From: JAIBJN01 sp963839745 | GTDB taxonomy: Bacteria; Actinomycetota; Thermoleophilia; Gaiellales; Gaiellaceae | Assembly: GCA_963839745.1 (NCBI GenBank) | Contig: CAWIWC010000017.1 | Coordinates: 182,878 to 246,877, forward strand | Direction: 5' to 3' | Length of the DNA: 64,000 nt | Shown: in pieces, positions 18,579-27,933 of the stretch | Position numbering within the stretch: the first letter of the stretch is position 1 | Layout: each line of letters starts with the position of its first letter | Made by a program: the position numbers and the translations under genes | Notes under the pieces: generated by a model | Databases searched by the model: none | Seen by the model: the letters and a program-made list of their open reading frames with translations, nothing else | What the model was told of the DNA's origin: nothing

Positions 18579-19649
18579 GTGGCGAGCCGGCTTCCCGCGT
18601 TCCTTCGCCGCCGGCGCGTGCTCGTCGGCCTGCAGGTCGCCTTCCTCGTCGCCGCGCTCGCGTTCCTCGCGTACGCGGTGCGGGACACATGGGCCGAGGC
18701 GGTCCCGCTGCTCGAGGACGTCGACCCGATCTTCCTTCTCGCCGCCCTGGCGGTCCTCGCCGCCTACTACCTGCTCTTCGTCGTCGGCTGGCAGTGGATC
18801 CTCGCCGCATTCGGGATCCGCGTCGTCTACCGGATCGCGCTCCAGGCCGAGATGGCCTCGATGTTGGCGAAGTACATCCCGGGCGGCGTCTGGACGCCGC
18901 TCGCCCGCATCGTCTGGCTCCGCCGGGCCGGCGGCGTCCACGACACGTCGTTCGTCTTCAGCTCGATCCTGCTCGAAGCCGGGCTCTCGGCCGTCGCCGG
19001 GATTCTCGTCTTCGTCGTCGGCCTGACGGCCGTCGAGGAGATCGACACGCCGCTCTGGCCGCTCCTCGCCTTCGGCGCCCTTCTCGCGGTGCTCCTCCAC
19101 CCGCGTGTCTTCACGGCGCTCGCCCGCGCCCTCTTCCGCCGCTTCGACGCCCCCGAGCCGCCGCGCCTTCCGTATCGCTCGCTCGTGAGCCTGCTCGTCT
19201 ATTACAGCTTCACGTGGCTCGTGGGCGGCCTGGCGCTCTACCTGCTCCTGCGCTCCCTCGACGCCGACCCCGGCATCAAGACCATCCCCTACCTGGGAGG
19301 GGCGGCCGCGGTCGGGGCGATCGTGGCGGTGCTCGTCGTGTTCGCCCCGTCCGGGCTCGGCGTGCGCGAGGCCTCGATGTACGGGCTCCTGGAGATCATC
19401 GTGCCCTCGAGCGCCGCGCTCGCGGTGACGGTGCTCAACCGGCTGGCCATCACGATCGTGGAGGCGCTGCTCCTCGGCGCCGGGCTCCTCGCGGCCCGGC
19501 TGAGCCGGCGCTCACCAGTTGCGGCGGACGGTGAAGTAGGTGATCCCGCCGAGGAACGGAAAGATCACAGCGCAGACCACCCAGACGGCCTTCTCGCCGC
19601 CCGAGACCCGGGGATTGCGGAGGACGCTGATGATGGTCGCGATCGCTAG
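18579..19649 (+). CDS. Lysylphosphatidylglycerol-synthase-TM-like (UPF0104) membrane protein
   Basis: 356 residues from GTG 18579. About eight TM segments with the family signature AKYIPGGVWTPLARI and the loop VVFAPSGLGVREASM. Members are flippase-like or lipid-handling integral membrane proteins; the substrate is unknown. The last ~45 residues (after LLAARL) are hydrophilic, unlike the family, and overlap the convergent gene at 19512-19694. A TGA in the neighbouring frame at 19501 would end the protein at LLAARL, so a one-base error near 19490-19500 is plausible. The true end may then be about 19503. Confidence 0.8.
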   Translation: MASRLPAFLRRRRVLVGLQVAFLVAALAFLAYAVRDTWAEAVPLLEDVDPIFLLAALAVLAAYYLLFVVGWQWILAAFGIRVVYRIALQAEMASMLAKYIPGGVWTPLARIVWLRRAGGVHDTSFVFSSILLEAGLSAVAGILVFVVGLTAVEEIDTPLWPLLAFGALLAVLLHPRVFTALARALFRRFDAPEPPRLPYRSLVSLLVYYSFTWLVGGLALYLLLRSLDADPGIKTIPYLGGAAAVGAIVAVLVVFAPSGLGVREASMYGLLEIIVPSSAALAVTVLNRLAITIVEALLLGAGLLAARLSRRSPVAADGEVGDPAEERKDHSADHPDGLLAARDPGIAEDADDGRDR

Positions 19650-19694
19650 GACGAGCGCGACGACTCCGACCACGGACCAGATCGCATAGCTCAC
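19512..19694 (-). CDS. PLDc_N-type two-helix membrane protein
   Basis: 60 residues from a GTG whose first bases overlap the TGA of the upstream phosphodiesterase gene (GTGA), implying translational coupling. AAAGGAG lies about 10 bases before it. Two TM helices surround NPRVSGGEKAVWVVCAVIFP, matching the short cardiolipin-synthase N-terminal (PLDc_N) membrane hairpin family. It acts in the inner membrane; its role is unknown. Its 3' half overlaps the convergent flippase-like frame. Confidence 0.8.
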   Translation of the reverse strand: MSYAIWSVVGVVALVLAIATIISVLRNPRVSGGEKAVWVVCAVIFPFLGGITYFTVRRNW

Positions 19695-21694
19695 TCCTGA
19701 GCTCCTTTCGAGAGGTGCTCCCGCCAGCCGAGCAGGATCCCGTGCACGGCGGCCGCGCCCAGGATCGGACCCTCGGGAACGGGGAGCCCGATTGGGTGGA
19801 GGATGAACGCCCGTGTCTGCGGGCCGCCGAGCCCTCCGTGGAACGAGATGAGCTCCTCGAAGGCGCAGCCCTCGTCGAGCTCGGGGTCGTAGAAGCTCCC
19901 GACCATGATGTCCGCGACATGGGGAAAGCCGTCTGTGCGGAGCAGATGCCGCGCGGCGGTCGGGGAGAACGCCGCGAGCGGGTCTTCGCCCTCGACCCGC
20001 CCGTCGGCGAGGTAGTGGGCCCCATTCGCGCCGAGCGCGACGGGCCCGTCCCGCTCGGAGCGGACGAGCAGCCAGCCGACATGCGGATGCCCGCGGAGCG
20101 CCGGCACGAGCTCCGGATGGCGGGCGTCGATCTCTTCGAGCGTCAGCCGGCGCGGCTCCTCCATCAGGTAGATGAGCCCGAGGTTTCCCGAGCCGAGGAC
20201 GACCGCGTGCTCGCCGCTCACGTCCTTCTTCGAGCGCTTCTTCTTCGTCGTGCGGCCTGTTGCCTCGCCGAGCGCGTGGCCGACCATCGCGCTCTGCTCG
20301 TCGCCGCCGGCGACCTCCGTGACCGATCCGTCGGAGAGCGAGCGCTCGACGAGCTCGTCGAGCCCGTAGCCGTTCCGCTGCTTGAAGGTCGCACCCTGGG
20401 TCTGCCCGTGGTCCGAGAGCACGACGATCTCGTACGGCCGCGGCGCATACGGGCGCGCCCGGTCGATGCGGGCGAACTGCTCGTCGAGCTTCCGCAGCGC
20501 CTCCAGCGTGTCGGCGCGCTCGAGCCCGGAATGGTGGGCGACCTCGTCGTAGCTCGAGAACGTCGCGTAGACGGCGGGGCGCCCTTTCATCATGTCGCCG
20601 AGGACGCCGAAGACGATCAGGTCGCGCACGACGACGCACATGGCCGCGCGCATGAACGGGTACAGGCCGCCTCGGTGGCCGCGGGGCCGGACGTCGCGGC
20701 GGCGCTGGCGGGCCGAGGCGGTGATCTCGAGCAGGACCTCCCAGAAGAAGAGGACGAGCGCCCGCGTGACGTTGAAGCTGTTGGCGAGGAAGGCTCGGTA
20801 GCCGGGATTCGACTTCTTCTCTGCTTCGAGCCTGCTCACGGTCAGGATCAGGTGCTCAGCTTCGCCCGAGAGGAGGTTGCCGCGGCTCGCGCCGCCGTCC
20901 CGCAGCAGGCCGATGCCCGTCGCGCGACGCCGCTCGATCTCCGCGCAGTCGGCCGGGGCCGAGCACGTCATCATCGTCCCGGTCTCCTTCTCGACCCACC
21001 GGAACGCCGAGATGTCCTCGTTGGAGCCGAGGAGGATGCCGGCCTGGCTCGCGCCTGTCTGCGACGAAAGGTCCGTCTCCCACTCGGTGAGCGCGTGGGA
21101 GTCCTCGGCGAGCCAGCGCGCCATGGTCGGCGCGTTGCCATCGCGCATCGCGTTTCGCAGGACCGGGAGGGCGAGGCCGTCGATCTCGAGGAAGAGGATC
21201 CCGGGCTCGCTGGTGGCGATGAGCTCGCCCGACCGCCTCGCCTGGCGCTGGATCGACCGCAGTGAGTAGGTGTCGTCGTCGTTGGCCCCGACCACGACCT
21301 GCAGGGCGATGCTGACCGCCGACGCCACGAGCGCGACGAGCAGGGCGATCCAGAACGAGTCGAGCTGGATCGCGCCTTCCGTGAGCGCGTCTGCGATGAG
21401 GAGCATGGCGGCGTTCGCGAACAGGACGAGCACGAAGCCGAGCGCGAGCGTGAACGGCAGGCGGAGCGCGGCGATCAGCGGCGGGAGGATGGCGTTCAGG
21501 ACCGCGACGACCAACGCGACGAGCAGGGCTCCCCAGAAGCCTTCGACCTCCGCGCCGGGGACGATGTAGGCCGCTGCCAGGAGCGCGAGCGCCGAGACGA
21601 GCCAGGCCACTAGAAGCCGCCCTGGTCGGATGTGGGGCCGCTCCGGGCGCCAGGACAGAGGCCGCGCGACGTGCGCTTCCGTCACGGACGCCAT
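19691..21694 (-). CDS. Holin-like membrane domain fused to alkaline-phosphatase-superfamily phosphodiesterase
   Basis: 667 residues. The N-terminal ~140 residues form four TM helices resembling the 4-TM holin-like (phage_holin_4_2) family. The rest is an alkaline-phosphatase-superfamily hydrolase: FLEIDG (first metal Asp), SSQTGASQAGILLG (possible nucleophile Thr/Ser region), FSSYDEVAHHSG (Asp and His ligands) and VVLSDHGQTQG (Asp-His). All metal motifs are present, so an active type-I phosphodiesterase or phosphatase is expected. The domain order suggests it works at the membrane, perhaps on lipid or wall phosphodiesters (inference). It overlaps the downstream PLDc_N gene by four bases. Confidence 0.85.
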   Translation of the reverse strand: MASVTEAHVARPLSWRPERPHIRPGRLLVAWLVSALALLAAAYIVPGAEVEGFWGALLVALVVAVLNAILPPLIAALRLPFTLALGFVLVLFANAAMLLIADALTEGAIQLDSFWIALLVALVASAVSIALQVVVGANDDDTYSLRSIQRQARRSGELIATSEPGILFLEIDGLALPVLRNAMRDGNAPTMARWLAEDSHALTEWETDLSSQTGASQAGILLGSNEDISAFRWVEKETGTMMTCSAPADCAEIERRRATGIGLLRDGGASRGNLLSGEAEHLILTVSRLEAEKKSNPGYRAFLANSFNVTRALVLFFWEVLLEITASARQRRRDVRPRGHRGGLYPFMRAAMCVVVRDLIVFGVLGDMMKGRPAVYATFSSYDEVAHHSGLERADTLEALRKLDEQFARIDRARPYAPRPYEIVVLSDHGQTQGATFKQRNGYGLDELVERSLSDGSVTEVAGGDEQSAMVGHALGEATGRTTKKKRSKKDVSGEHAVVLGSGNLGLIYLMEEPRRLTLEEIDARHPELVPALRGHPHVGWLLVRSERDGPVALGANGAHYLADGRVEGEDPLAAFSPTAARHLLRTDGFPHVADIMVGSFYDPELDEGCAFEELISFHGGLGGPQTRAFILHPIGLPVPEGPILGAAAVHGILLGWREHLSKGAQE

Positions 21695-21697
21695 CCG

Positions 21698-22885
21698 CTA
21701 CTCGTTCTCTGGCTCGTCGTCCACGGAGTCGCGGCGGCGGCGGAAGCGGTCGAGCAGCTCGCCGCCCTCCGCCTCGCGCGCCGCCCGCTTCGCCTGCTTC
21801 TTCTCGGCCCGCTGCTCCTTCTGCTCGGCGACCTTGACCTTCGCGTCGGTGTAGGACTGGCCGACCAGCAGCTTTCCGCCTGTCCAGCCGAACGTCCAGA
21901 CGACGAGGACGAGCGCCAGGACGATGTTGAAGGCCGTCGTGATCAGCTGCTGCGCCGTCGAGTAGTCGACCGCCGTGCTCTGGGGGACGTCGCAGCAGGC
22001 GCTGAGCGCGAGCGCGTTGGTTGCCTGCGTGATGCCGACCGCACCGGGCGTGACCGAGACGACGTTGGCGAGCGAGCCCGACCCGGTCACCCACATGATC
22101 GACTCGAAGGTCACGGGGATGGCGAACGCCGCCAGGAAGATCCCGATCACCGCCAGCTTGCACAGCCACGAGAGGAGCGACGGCAGGAAGGCGTGGGTCA
22201 GGTAGCGCTTCGGCTGCGAGAGGATCGCGCCGCCTGCCTTCGCCTTATCCCAGAGCTTCTTGACCTGGCGCCAGAAGATCCGCGCCACGACGACGATCAG
22301 GAAGCCGCCGCCCGCGAGCACCAGGATCGTCCTCAACGCGTGGTCGTCGAGGCCGTTCAGGGCTTCGTCGAAGGAGCCTGGGACGGAGAGGAACAGATAG
22401 AGGTAGACGAACGTCCCGGCGAGCGTGAAGAAGATCTTCTGGACGAGGTAGGCCGCCAGCGACCCTGCGAACGTGCAGGCCGGGATGATGGCCACGAACA
22501 TGAGCAGCGTCACGAAGGTGCCGATGTTCGCCGGGAGGAAGTTGTTCATCGCCACCCCGACGGCATACGCGGTCACGATCGGCGCCAGCTTCACCTGCCC
22601 GGGATAGGCGGCGCTGAGGATGCCGTAGTACGAGACGCCCGCGAGGACCGTCTGCCCGGCCTGCAAGATGAGCGCGGCGACGATGTAGCGGGCCGGTACC
22701 GCCTTGATCTGGTCCCAGAGGTCCTGGATCCAGCCGATGACGTCGATCCCGACGAGGTCGAGCAGCACGATCACGATCAGCGTTCCGATCAGCCAGCCGG
22801 CGACCTTGACCAGCCTGCTCTTGCGGGAGGGGTCGCGGAAAGGAAGGACGCTGGCGGTAGCGCCGGAGTCGGGGTGCGCGGTCAA
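21698..22885 (-). CDS. UPF0104/LPG-synthase-TM-like flippase-like membrane protein
   Basis: About 395 residues if started at TTG 22885; the frame is open further up to 23047, but that part reads as Arg/Pro/Ser-rich junk. About eight TM helices with NNFLPANIGTFVTLLMF and the loop VVSVTPGAVGITQATNALALS, the family equivalents of PGG and PSGLG. The C-terminal ~50 residues are a charged cytoplasmic tail (KEQRAEKKQAKRAAREAEGG). It is the second such protein in 5 kb. It follows the AI-2E-type permease gene and abuts the phosphodiesterase gene (three bases apart), suggesting one envelope operon 24086 to 19512. Confidence 0.75.
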   Translation of the reverse strand: MTAHPDSGATASVLPFRDPSRKSRLVKVAGWLIGTLIVIVLLDLVGIDVIGWIQDLWDQIKAVPARYIVAALILQAGQTVLAGVSYYGILSAAYPGQVKLAPIVTAYAVGVAMNNFLPANIGTFVTLLMFVAIIPACTFAGSLAAYLVQKIFFTLAGTFVYLYLFLSVPGSFDEALNGLDDHALRTILVLAGGGFLIVVVARIFWRQVKKLWDKAKAGGAILSQPKRYLTHAFLPSLLSWLCKLAVIGIFLAAFAIPVTFESIMWVTGSGSLANVVSVTPGAVGITQATNALALSACCDVPQSTAVDYSTAQQLITTAFNIVLALVLVVWTFGWTGGKLLVGQSYTDAKVKVAEQKEQRAEKKQAKRAAREAEGGELLDRFRRRRDSVDDEPENE

Positions 22886-24086
22886 AGGCCCATTCCCGGT
22901 GCCGGCTCCGGCTCGCTCCGGGCCGCTCCCTCTGCAGCCCGGCGGCCGCCACCCTGGCACGTGCGAGGTCGGCGCTGATGTGGACCGCGGCCGACGTGAG
23001 CGGTGCGGCAAGGACGAGCCCGACCATCCCGAAGAGGGCGCCGGCACTCAGCGTCACGATCAGCACGATCAGCGGGTTGAGGCCGAGGGTCGCGCCGAAG
23101 GCAATCGGCTGGAGGATGTTCTGGAGCATCCCGTTCGCGAGCAGCACGATCGCGAGCATGATCGCCGCGGTCGTCGGGCCCTCCGCTCCAAGCGCGAGCA
23201 CGACGGCGAACCCGCCCGCGACGAACGCGCCGATATAGGGGACGTAGGCGGTCACGAACGAGACGACCGCGATCGTCCCGGCCAAAGGCACTCCGAGCAC
23301 GAGCGCGCCCAGGCCGACGACGACACCGTTGAAGGCGGCGACGATCGTGACGCCGAGGAAGTAGCCCCTGAGAGAGCGGATGACGTTGGTCGTGACGGTC
23401 CGTGCGACGGGCTTCGGCACGCCCATGCGGCTCTCCACGCCGGCGCGCAGCGAAGGCCCGTCCTTCAGGAGGAAGAAGAGACTCAGGGCGAAGAACGACA
23501 GCCCGAGCGCAAGCGACGCCACCTCCATGATGCCCGTCGCCAGGCCGCCGACGAACGTCGAGATCGTCTCCGGCACGTTCTGCTTGACACTCTCCGCGGC
23601 GCTCGACGCGCCCGATGAGTCGACGCCGGCGTCTTCGAGCCAGCCCTGGATCTTGTCCACGGCCGAGCCCGCGTGATCACCCGCCTCGTCCGCCTGCGAG
23701 ACGATTCCGCCGATCACGAGCGCGAACACGAGCACGCCCAGCGCTACGAGGCCAAGGAGCACGAGGCCGGCGCCTGCAGCCCGCGGGACGCGGTGACGGC
23801 CGAGCCAGCCCACGAGCGGCGAGGCAACGGTGGCGACGACAAAGGCCACCAGCACCGGCTGGGTGATGACCGACGTGGCGCCGAGGAGCCAGACCAGCCC
23901 GAAGAGCAGCGCCGCGACTCCGACGAGGAGCCACGACGCGAGCCCGAGGTCGCGCAGCCAGCGGGGCGCCGAGAAGATGGCCGAGAGCTCGTCCATGTCG
24001 AGCTGGAGGACGTGCCGGGGCTCCGCCGCCTCCTCGCGCCCGTGAGGAGCTTCTCCCTTGTGCCGGTGGAATCCGGGGATGTTCAT
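22882..24086 (-). CDS. AI-2E-family transporter (permease), 3' end uncertain
   Basis: The start is ATG 24086. Hydrophobic segments and the family motifs are present: FFLLKDG, SLRGYFLGVTIVAAFNGVVVGLGALVLGVP, YVPYIGAFVAG, NGMLQNILQPIAFGATLGLNPL and the terminal LAAPLTSAAVHI. The literal frame continues to 22245 as Arg-rich sequence inside the flippase gene. A TGA in an adjacent frame at 22882-22884 lies immediately next to the flippase TTG, so a one-base error near 22900-22980 is likely. Known members export diverse solutes; AI-2 itself should not be assumed. Confidence 0.7.
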
Positions 24087-24314
24087 GGTCGAATCGATGC
24101 AGAGGGCTTGGCGAGGCGACGCTGAGGCACGGACGGCACGAAGTCAAGTCAGGACGGCACCACAAACACTCGCAGGCGCGTCGGCCGGGACTCGCCCAAC
24201 TGGCTGATCCCACGCGCTCGTGAGCCCGCCTCGTAGGCTGCGGCCGGTTTCATCCGTCTTTGATGCCCCCGGACAGTGAGGGAGTGGAATGCTTCTGGCG
24301 ATGAAAAGGCCGCG

Positions 24315-25929
24315 ATGAGCGAGGCGATCGGAGCCCAGCCGGCGGCGGCTCCCAGGCGGGCGGGGCTCGTTCTCGTCTCGCTGATCCTCGTCGCAGCGGT
24401 CGCCAACCTCAACCTCTCGGTCGCCAACGTCGCCCTGCCGTCGATCGGCACGGCGTTCGACTCGTCCCAGACGACGCTCAACCTGATCGCGGTCGGCTAT
24501 TCGCTGGGGCTCGCGGCGTCCGTCCTCTGGCTGGGGGCGATCGGCGACCGGTACGGACGCAAGCTTCTGCTCGTGCTCGGCATGCTCCTCTCGATCCCCG
24601 CGAGCCTGCTGGCGGCGTATGCGCCCTCCGACGAGGTCCTCTTCGTCGCACGGCTCGTCGGCGGGTTCTCGGCCGGCATGGCCTACCCGACCACGCTCGC
24701 CCTGATCACGGCCCTCTGGGCCGGGCCGGGGCGGACCCGCGCCATTGCCCTCTGGTCGGCGATCGGCGGTGGCATCGCGGCGCTCGGGCCGCTGGTCGCA
24801 GGTGCGCTCCTGGAGGACTTCTGGTGGGGCTCGGTCTTTCTCGTGACCCTGCCGCTCGTCGGCGTCGCCCTGTTGATGGCCGTCCTCTTCGTCCCCAGCC
24901 ACGTCAACGAGACGGCGGAGCCCGTCGACAACTTCGGCGGGGTCCTCTCACTGGTCATGGTCGGGACTCTGATCCTGGGGATCAACTTCGCGCCGGTCCC
25001 CAACCAGGGCGCCCTGGCGGTCGGGCTGCTCGCGATCGCGCTCGCGACAGGCCTCGGATTCGTGCTCAGACAGCGGCGTGCCCCGAATCCGCTCTACGAC
25101 CTCCACGTCGCTCGCGCCGGGTCTTCTGGGTCGCCGCGTGCGCCGGGATCATCGTCTTCGGCTCCCTGATGGCGGGAGCATTCGTGAGCCAGCAGTACCT
25201 GCAGAACGTGCTCGGCTACTCGACGGTCGAGGCCGGTGCCGCGATCCTGCCGGCGATCGTCTTCATGATCCTCGTGGCGCCACGGTCCGCGAAGCTGGTC
25301 GAGACGAGGGGCGCCCGCTTCACGCTGCTGGCCGGCTACGTCTTCCTGCTGCTGGCCTTCTTGTCGATGCTGCTCCTCTGGCAGGAGGACAGCTCTACTG
25401 GCAGGTTGGCATCGCCTATGTCTTCATCGGCATCGGCGTCGGTCTCGCCGGTACACCGGCTTCGCACTCGCTCACCGGCTCGGTGCCGGTGCAGCGGGCC
25501 GGGATGGCCTCGGGCACGGCCGACCTGCAGCGCGACCTCGGAGGAGCGCTCCTGACCTCGGTCTTCGGCGCGCTGCTCGCGGCCGGGTACTCGACCGCCA
25601 TGGGCACGGCGATCGCGGATTCCCCGGAGGGACAGCAGGCCGTCGACAGCACGCAGAGCCAACTCCAGCTTTCCTACGCGAGCGCTGCCGACCTCGCCGC
25701 GCAGAACCCCAAGTACGCGAGCCAGATCACCGACGCCGCGAAGTCGTCGTTCCTCCAGGGAGACCAGTGGGCGTACACCGCCGGGATCGTCGCCGTCCTC
25801 GCAGGCGCGGCCCTCGTCTTCCTCGCCTTCCCGCGGAGGGCCGGCGAGCGGCAGCTCCTCGCCGACTACCACGCCGCGGACACTGCGGTCGTCCACCTCG
25901 ACCACCCGACCGGCCAGGAAAGGAGCTAG
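24315..25929 (+). CDS. MFS transporter (DHA2-like, 14-TM type); two frameshifts
   Basis: The start is ATG 24315 (MSEAIGAQ), with an in-frame upstream extension to 24276 less likely. The typical DHA2 N-terminus reads LNLSVANVALPSIGTAFDSSQTTLNLIAVGYSL, then LGAIGDRYGRKLLLVLG (motif A). The frame changes near 25117 (continuing RVFWVAACAGIIVFGSLMAG) and again near 25388 (continuing QLYWQVGIAYVFIGIGVGLAG). The MFS sequence is otherwise complete, so these look like consensus errors. The stop is two bases before the glutamate decarboxylase ATG, suggesting co-transcription. It is not an APC-type GadC antiporter. Confidence 0.78.
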
Positions 25930-25931
25930 GC

Positions 25932-27326
25932 ATGGCATTGCGCCATCCGAAGGGACCGTCCCGCTCGGGCGCCGACGACATCGGCGTCGCACCCCTGTTC
26001 ACTCTGGAGGCGGGGAAGATTCCGCGCCACCGGCTCCCGGAGGGCGAGCTTCCTCCGGACGTGGCCTACCAGATCATCCACGACGAGCTGATGATCGACG
26101 GCAACGCCCGCCTCAACCTGGCGACCTTCGTCACCACCTGGATGGAGCCGCAGGCCCAGGCGCTCATGTCCGAGTGCTTCGACAAGAACATGATCGACAA
26201 GGACGAGTACCCGCAGACCGCCGAGCTCGAGATGCGCTGCGTCTCGATCCTCGCGCGCCTGTGGAACGCACAGGACGCCGATCAGGCCACCGGCTGCTCG
26301 ACGACCGGCTCGAGCGAGGCGGCGATGCTCGGCGGGCTCGCGCTCAAACGCCGCTGGCAGCACCGGCGCAAGGCCGAGGGCAAGCCGATCGACTCGCCCA
26401 ACATCGTCATGGGCATCAACGTCCAGGTCTGCTGGGAGAAGTTCGCGAACTACTGGGACGTCGAGATGCGCCTGGTGCCGATGGAGGGCGATCGCCTGCA
26501 CCTCTCCGCGGACGAGGCGGTGAAGCTCTGCGACGAGAACACCATCGCGGTCGTCCCGGTGCTCGGCTCGACGTTCGACGGCTCGTACGAGCCGGTGCAG
26601 GAGATCTGCGCCGCCCTGGACGACCTGCAGGCGCGGACCGGCCTCGACGTCCCCGTGCACGTCGACGGCGCGTCCGGAGCCTTCGTCGCCCCCTTCGTCG
26701 ACCCCGATCTCGAGTGGGACTTCCGCCTTCCGCGGGTCGCCTCGATCAACGCCTCCGGCCACAAGTACGGGCTCGTCTATCCCGGGGTCGGCTGGGTCGT
26801 CTGGCGGGATGCGGACGCGCTCCCCGACGACCTCGTCTTCTGGGTCAACTACCTCGGCGACAACATGCCGACGTTCGCGCTCAACTTCTCCCGCCCGGGC
26901 GCGCAGGTCATCGGCCAGTACTACAACTTCCTCCGCCTCGGCTTCGAGGGCTACAGGCGGGTGCAGGCGTACGCGCGCGAGGTGGCCACGGGCCTGTCCG
27001 AGCGAATCGCCGAGCTGGGGCCGTTCGAGCTCGTGACGAAGGGTGACGAGTTGCCCGTCTTCGCCTTCACGCTGAAGGACGGGATCGACAACTTCACGGT
27101 CTTCGACGTCTCGAACGCCCTGCGCGAGCGCGGCTGGCTCCTGCCGGCGTACACGTTCCCGAAGAACCGCGAAGACCTCGCGGCGCTGCGTGTGGTCGTC
27201 AAGCGCGGGTTCAGCGAGGACCTGGCCGACCTACTGATCCACGACCTGGAGCGTCAGCTGCCCCGGCTGCAGAAGCAATCCGCTCCCGTCCACGACCGCG
27301 ACACGGCGACCAGCTTCCACCACTAG
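25932..27326 (+). CDS. gadB: Glutamate decarboxylase, PLP-dependent
   Basis: 464 residues from ATG 25932, with AGGAG inside the preceding gene end. Full-length group II decarboxylase: CSTTGSSEAAMLGGLALK (phosphate and PLP region), HVDGASGAFVAPF (PLP-pairing Asp region) and INASGHKYGLVYPGVGW with the PLP Lys at about residue 278. It converts glutamate to GABA plus CO2 while consuming a proton, classically for acid resistance. Length and motifs match bacterial GadA/GadB. It is paired with an MFS carrier, which might exchange substrate or product, but that is only inferred from position. Confidence 0.93.
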   Translation: MALRHPKGPSRSGADDIGVAPLFTLEAGKIPRHRLPEGELPPDVAYQIIHDELMIDGNARLNLATFVTTWMEPQAQALMSECFDKNMIDKDEYPQTAELEMRCVSILARLWNAQDADQATGCSTTGSSEAAMLGGLALKRRWQHRRKAEGKPIDSPNIVMGINVQVCWEKFANYWDVEMRLVPMEGDRLHLSADEAVKLCDENTIAVVPVLGSTFDGSYEPVQEICAALDDLQARTGLDVPVHVDGASGAFVAPFVDPDLEWDFRLPRVASINASGHKYGLVYPGVGWVVWRDADALPDDLVFWVNYLGDNMPTFALNFSRPGAQVIGQYYNFLRLGFEGYRRVQAYAREVATGLSERIAELGPFELVTKGDELPVFAFTLKDGIDNFTVFDVSNALRERGWLLPAYTFPKNREDLAALRVVVKRGFSEDLADLLIHDLERQLPRLQKQSAPVHDRDTATSFHH

Positions 27327-27898
27327 CGTCCGAGGGCCGCGTGCCTGCTCATCAGCCAGGCGCCGACGAAGAAGCAGACGGCTCCGAGGAACGTGAAGGC
27401 GTTGGTCGCCGCCGTGTTCAGGAGCTCGCCGGTATCGGGCACCACCCACGAGGTCGCCGCGGCGATCCCGAAGAAGACCGAGCCGAGCATGTTGAGCCAG
27501 GCGATCCACCACGGCGCGCCGCGTCGGCTCCAGACGGCGGCAAGGGCGAGACCGCTCGCGAGGAGGAAGCAGGCCGATCCGAGGGCGTCCGGGGCCCAGA
27601 CCCGGATGTCCTCCTGTTTCGTCGAGAGCGCGTCGTTCATCGCGGTGAACGTCGTGACGTTGAAGAAGAGCGTGCCGGCGAACTGCACGACGCACGCCCA
27701 CCAGTCGAGCCGGTCGAAGCGGGGCGTCTGCTTCAACTGGAGGAGCGAGGCAGTCGTGAAGAAGATCGACCCGATGAAGAATGTGACGCCGACGAGAGCG
27801 GGCTCGACGAGCTCCGAGTAGAACGGGGCCGACCCGAGGGCGAACGCCGTCGAGCCGACCATGAACAACACGCCGATCCACCACAGTCTCGGCTTCAT
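27323..27898 (-). CDS. YrhK-like multi-TM membrane protein
   Basis: 191 residues from ATG 27898. Six predicted TM helices arranged as pairs: WWIGVLFMVGSTAFALGSAP then FFIGSIFFTTASLLQL; WWACVVQFAGTLFFNVTTF; ALGSACFLLASGLALAAV; WLNMLGSVFFGIAAATSWVV; AFTFLGAVCFFVGAWLM. The repeated GS/GT-xxF pattern resembles YrhK-type domains. Function unknown. Its stop codon interleaves with that of the convergent glutamate decarboxylase. No strong ribosome site is visible. Confidence 0.7.
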   Translation of the reverse strand: MKPRLWWIGVLFMVGSTAFALGSAPFYSELVEPALVGVTFFIGSIFFTTASLLQLKQTPRFDRLDWWACVVQFAGTLFFNVTTFTAMNDALSTKQEDIRVWAPDALGSACFLLASGLALAAVWSRRGAPWWIAWLNMLGSVFFGIAAATSWVVPDTGELLNTAATNAFTFLGAVCFFVGAWLMSRHAALGR

Positions 27899-27933
27899 CC
27901 CGAGCGGATGATGCTTCGTCGGCCCGAGCGGTG

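Noticed and set aside
24315..27326. gadB-gadC acid-resistance operon
   Set aside because: The neighbour of gadB is an MFS (DHA2-like) carrier, not an APC-type glutamate/GABA antiporter.
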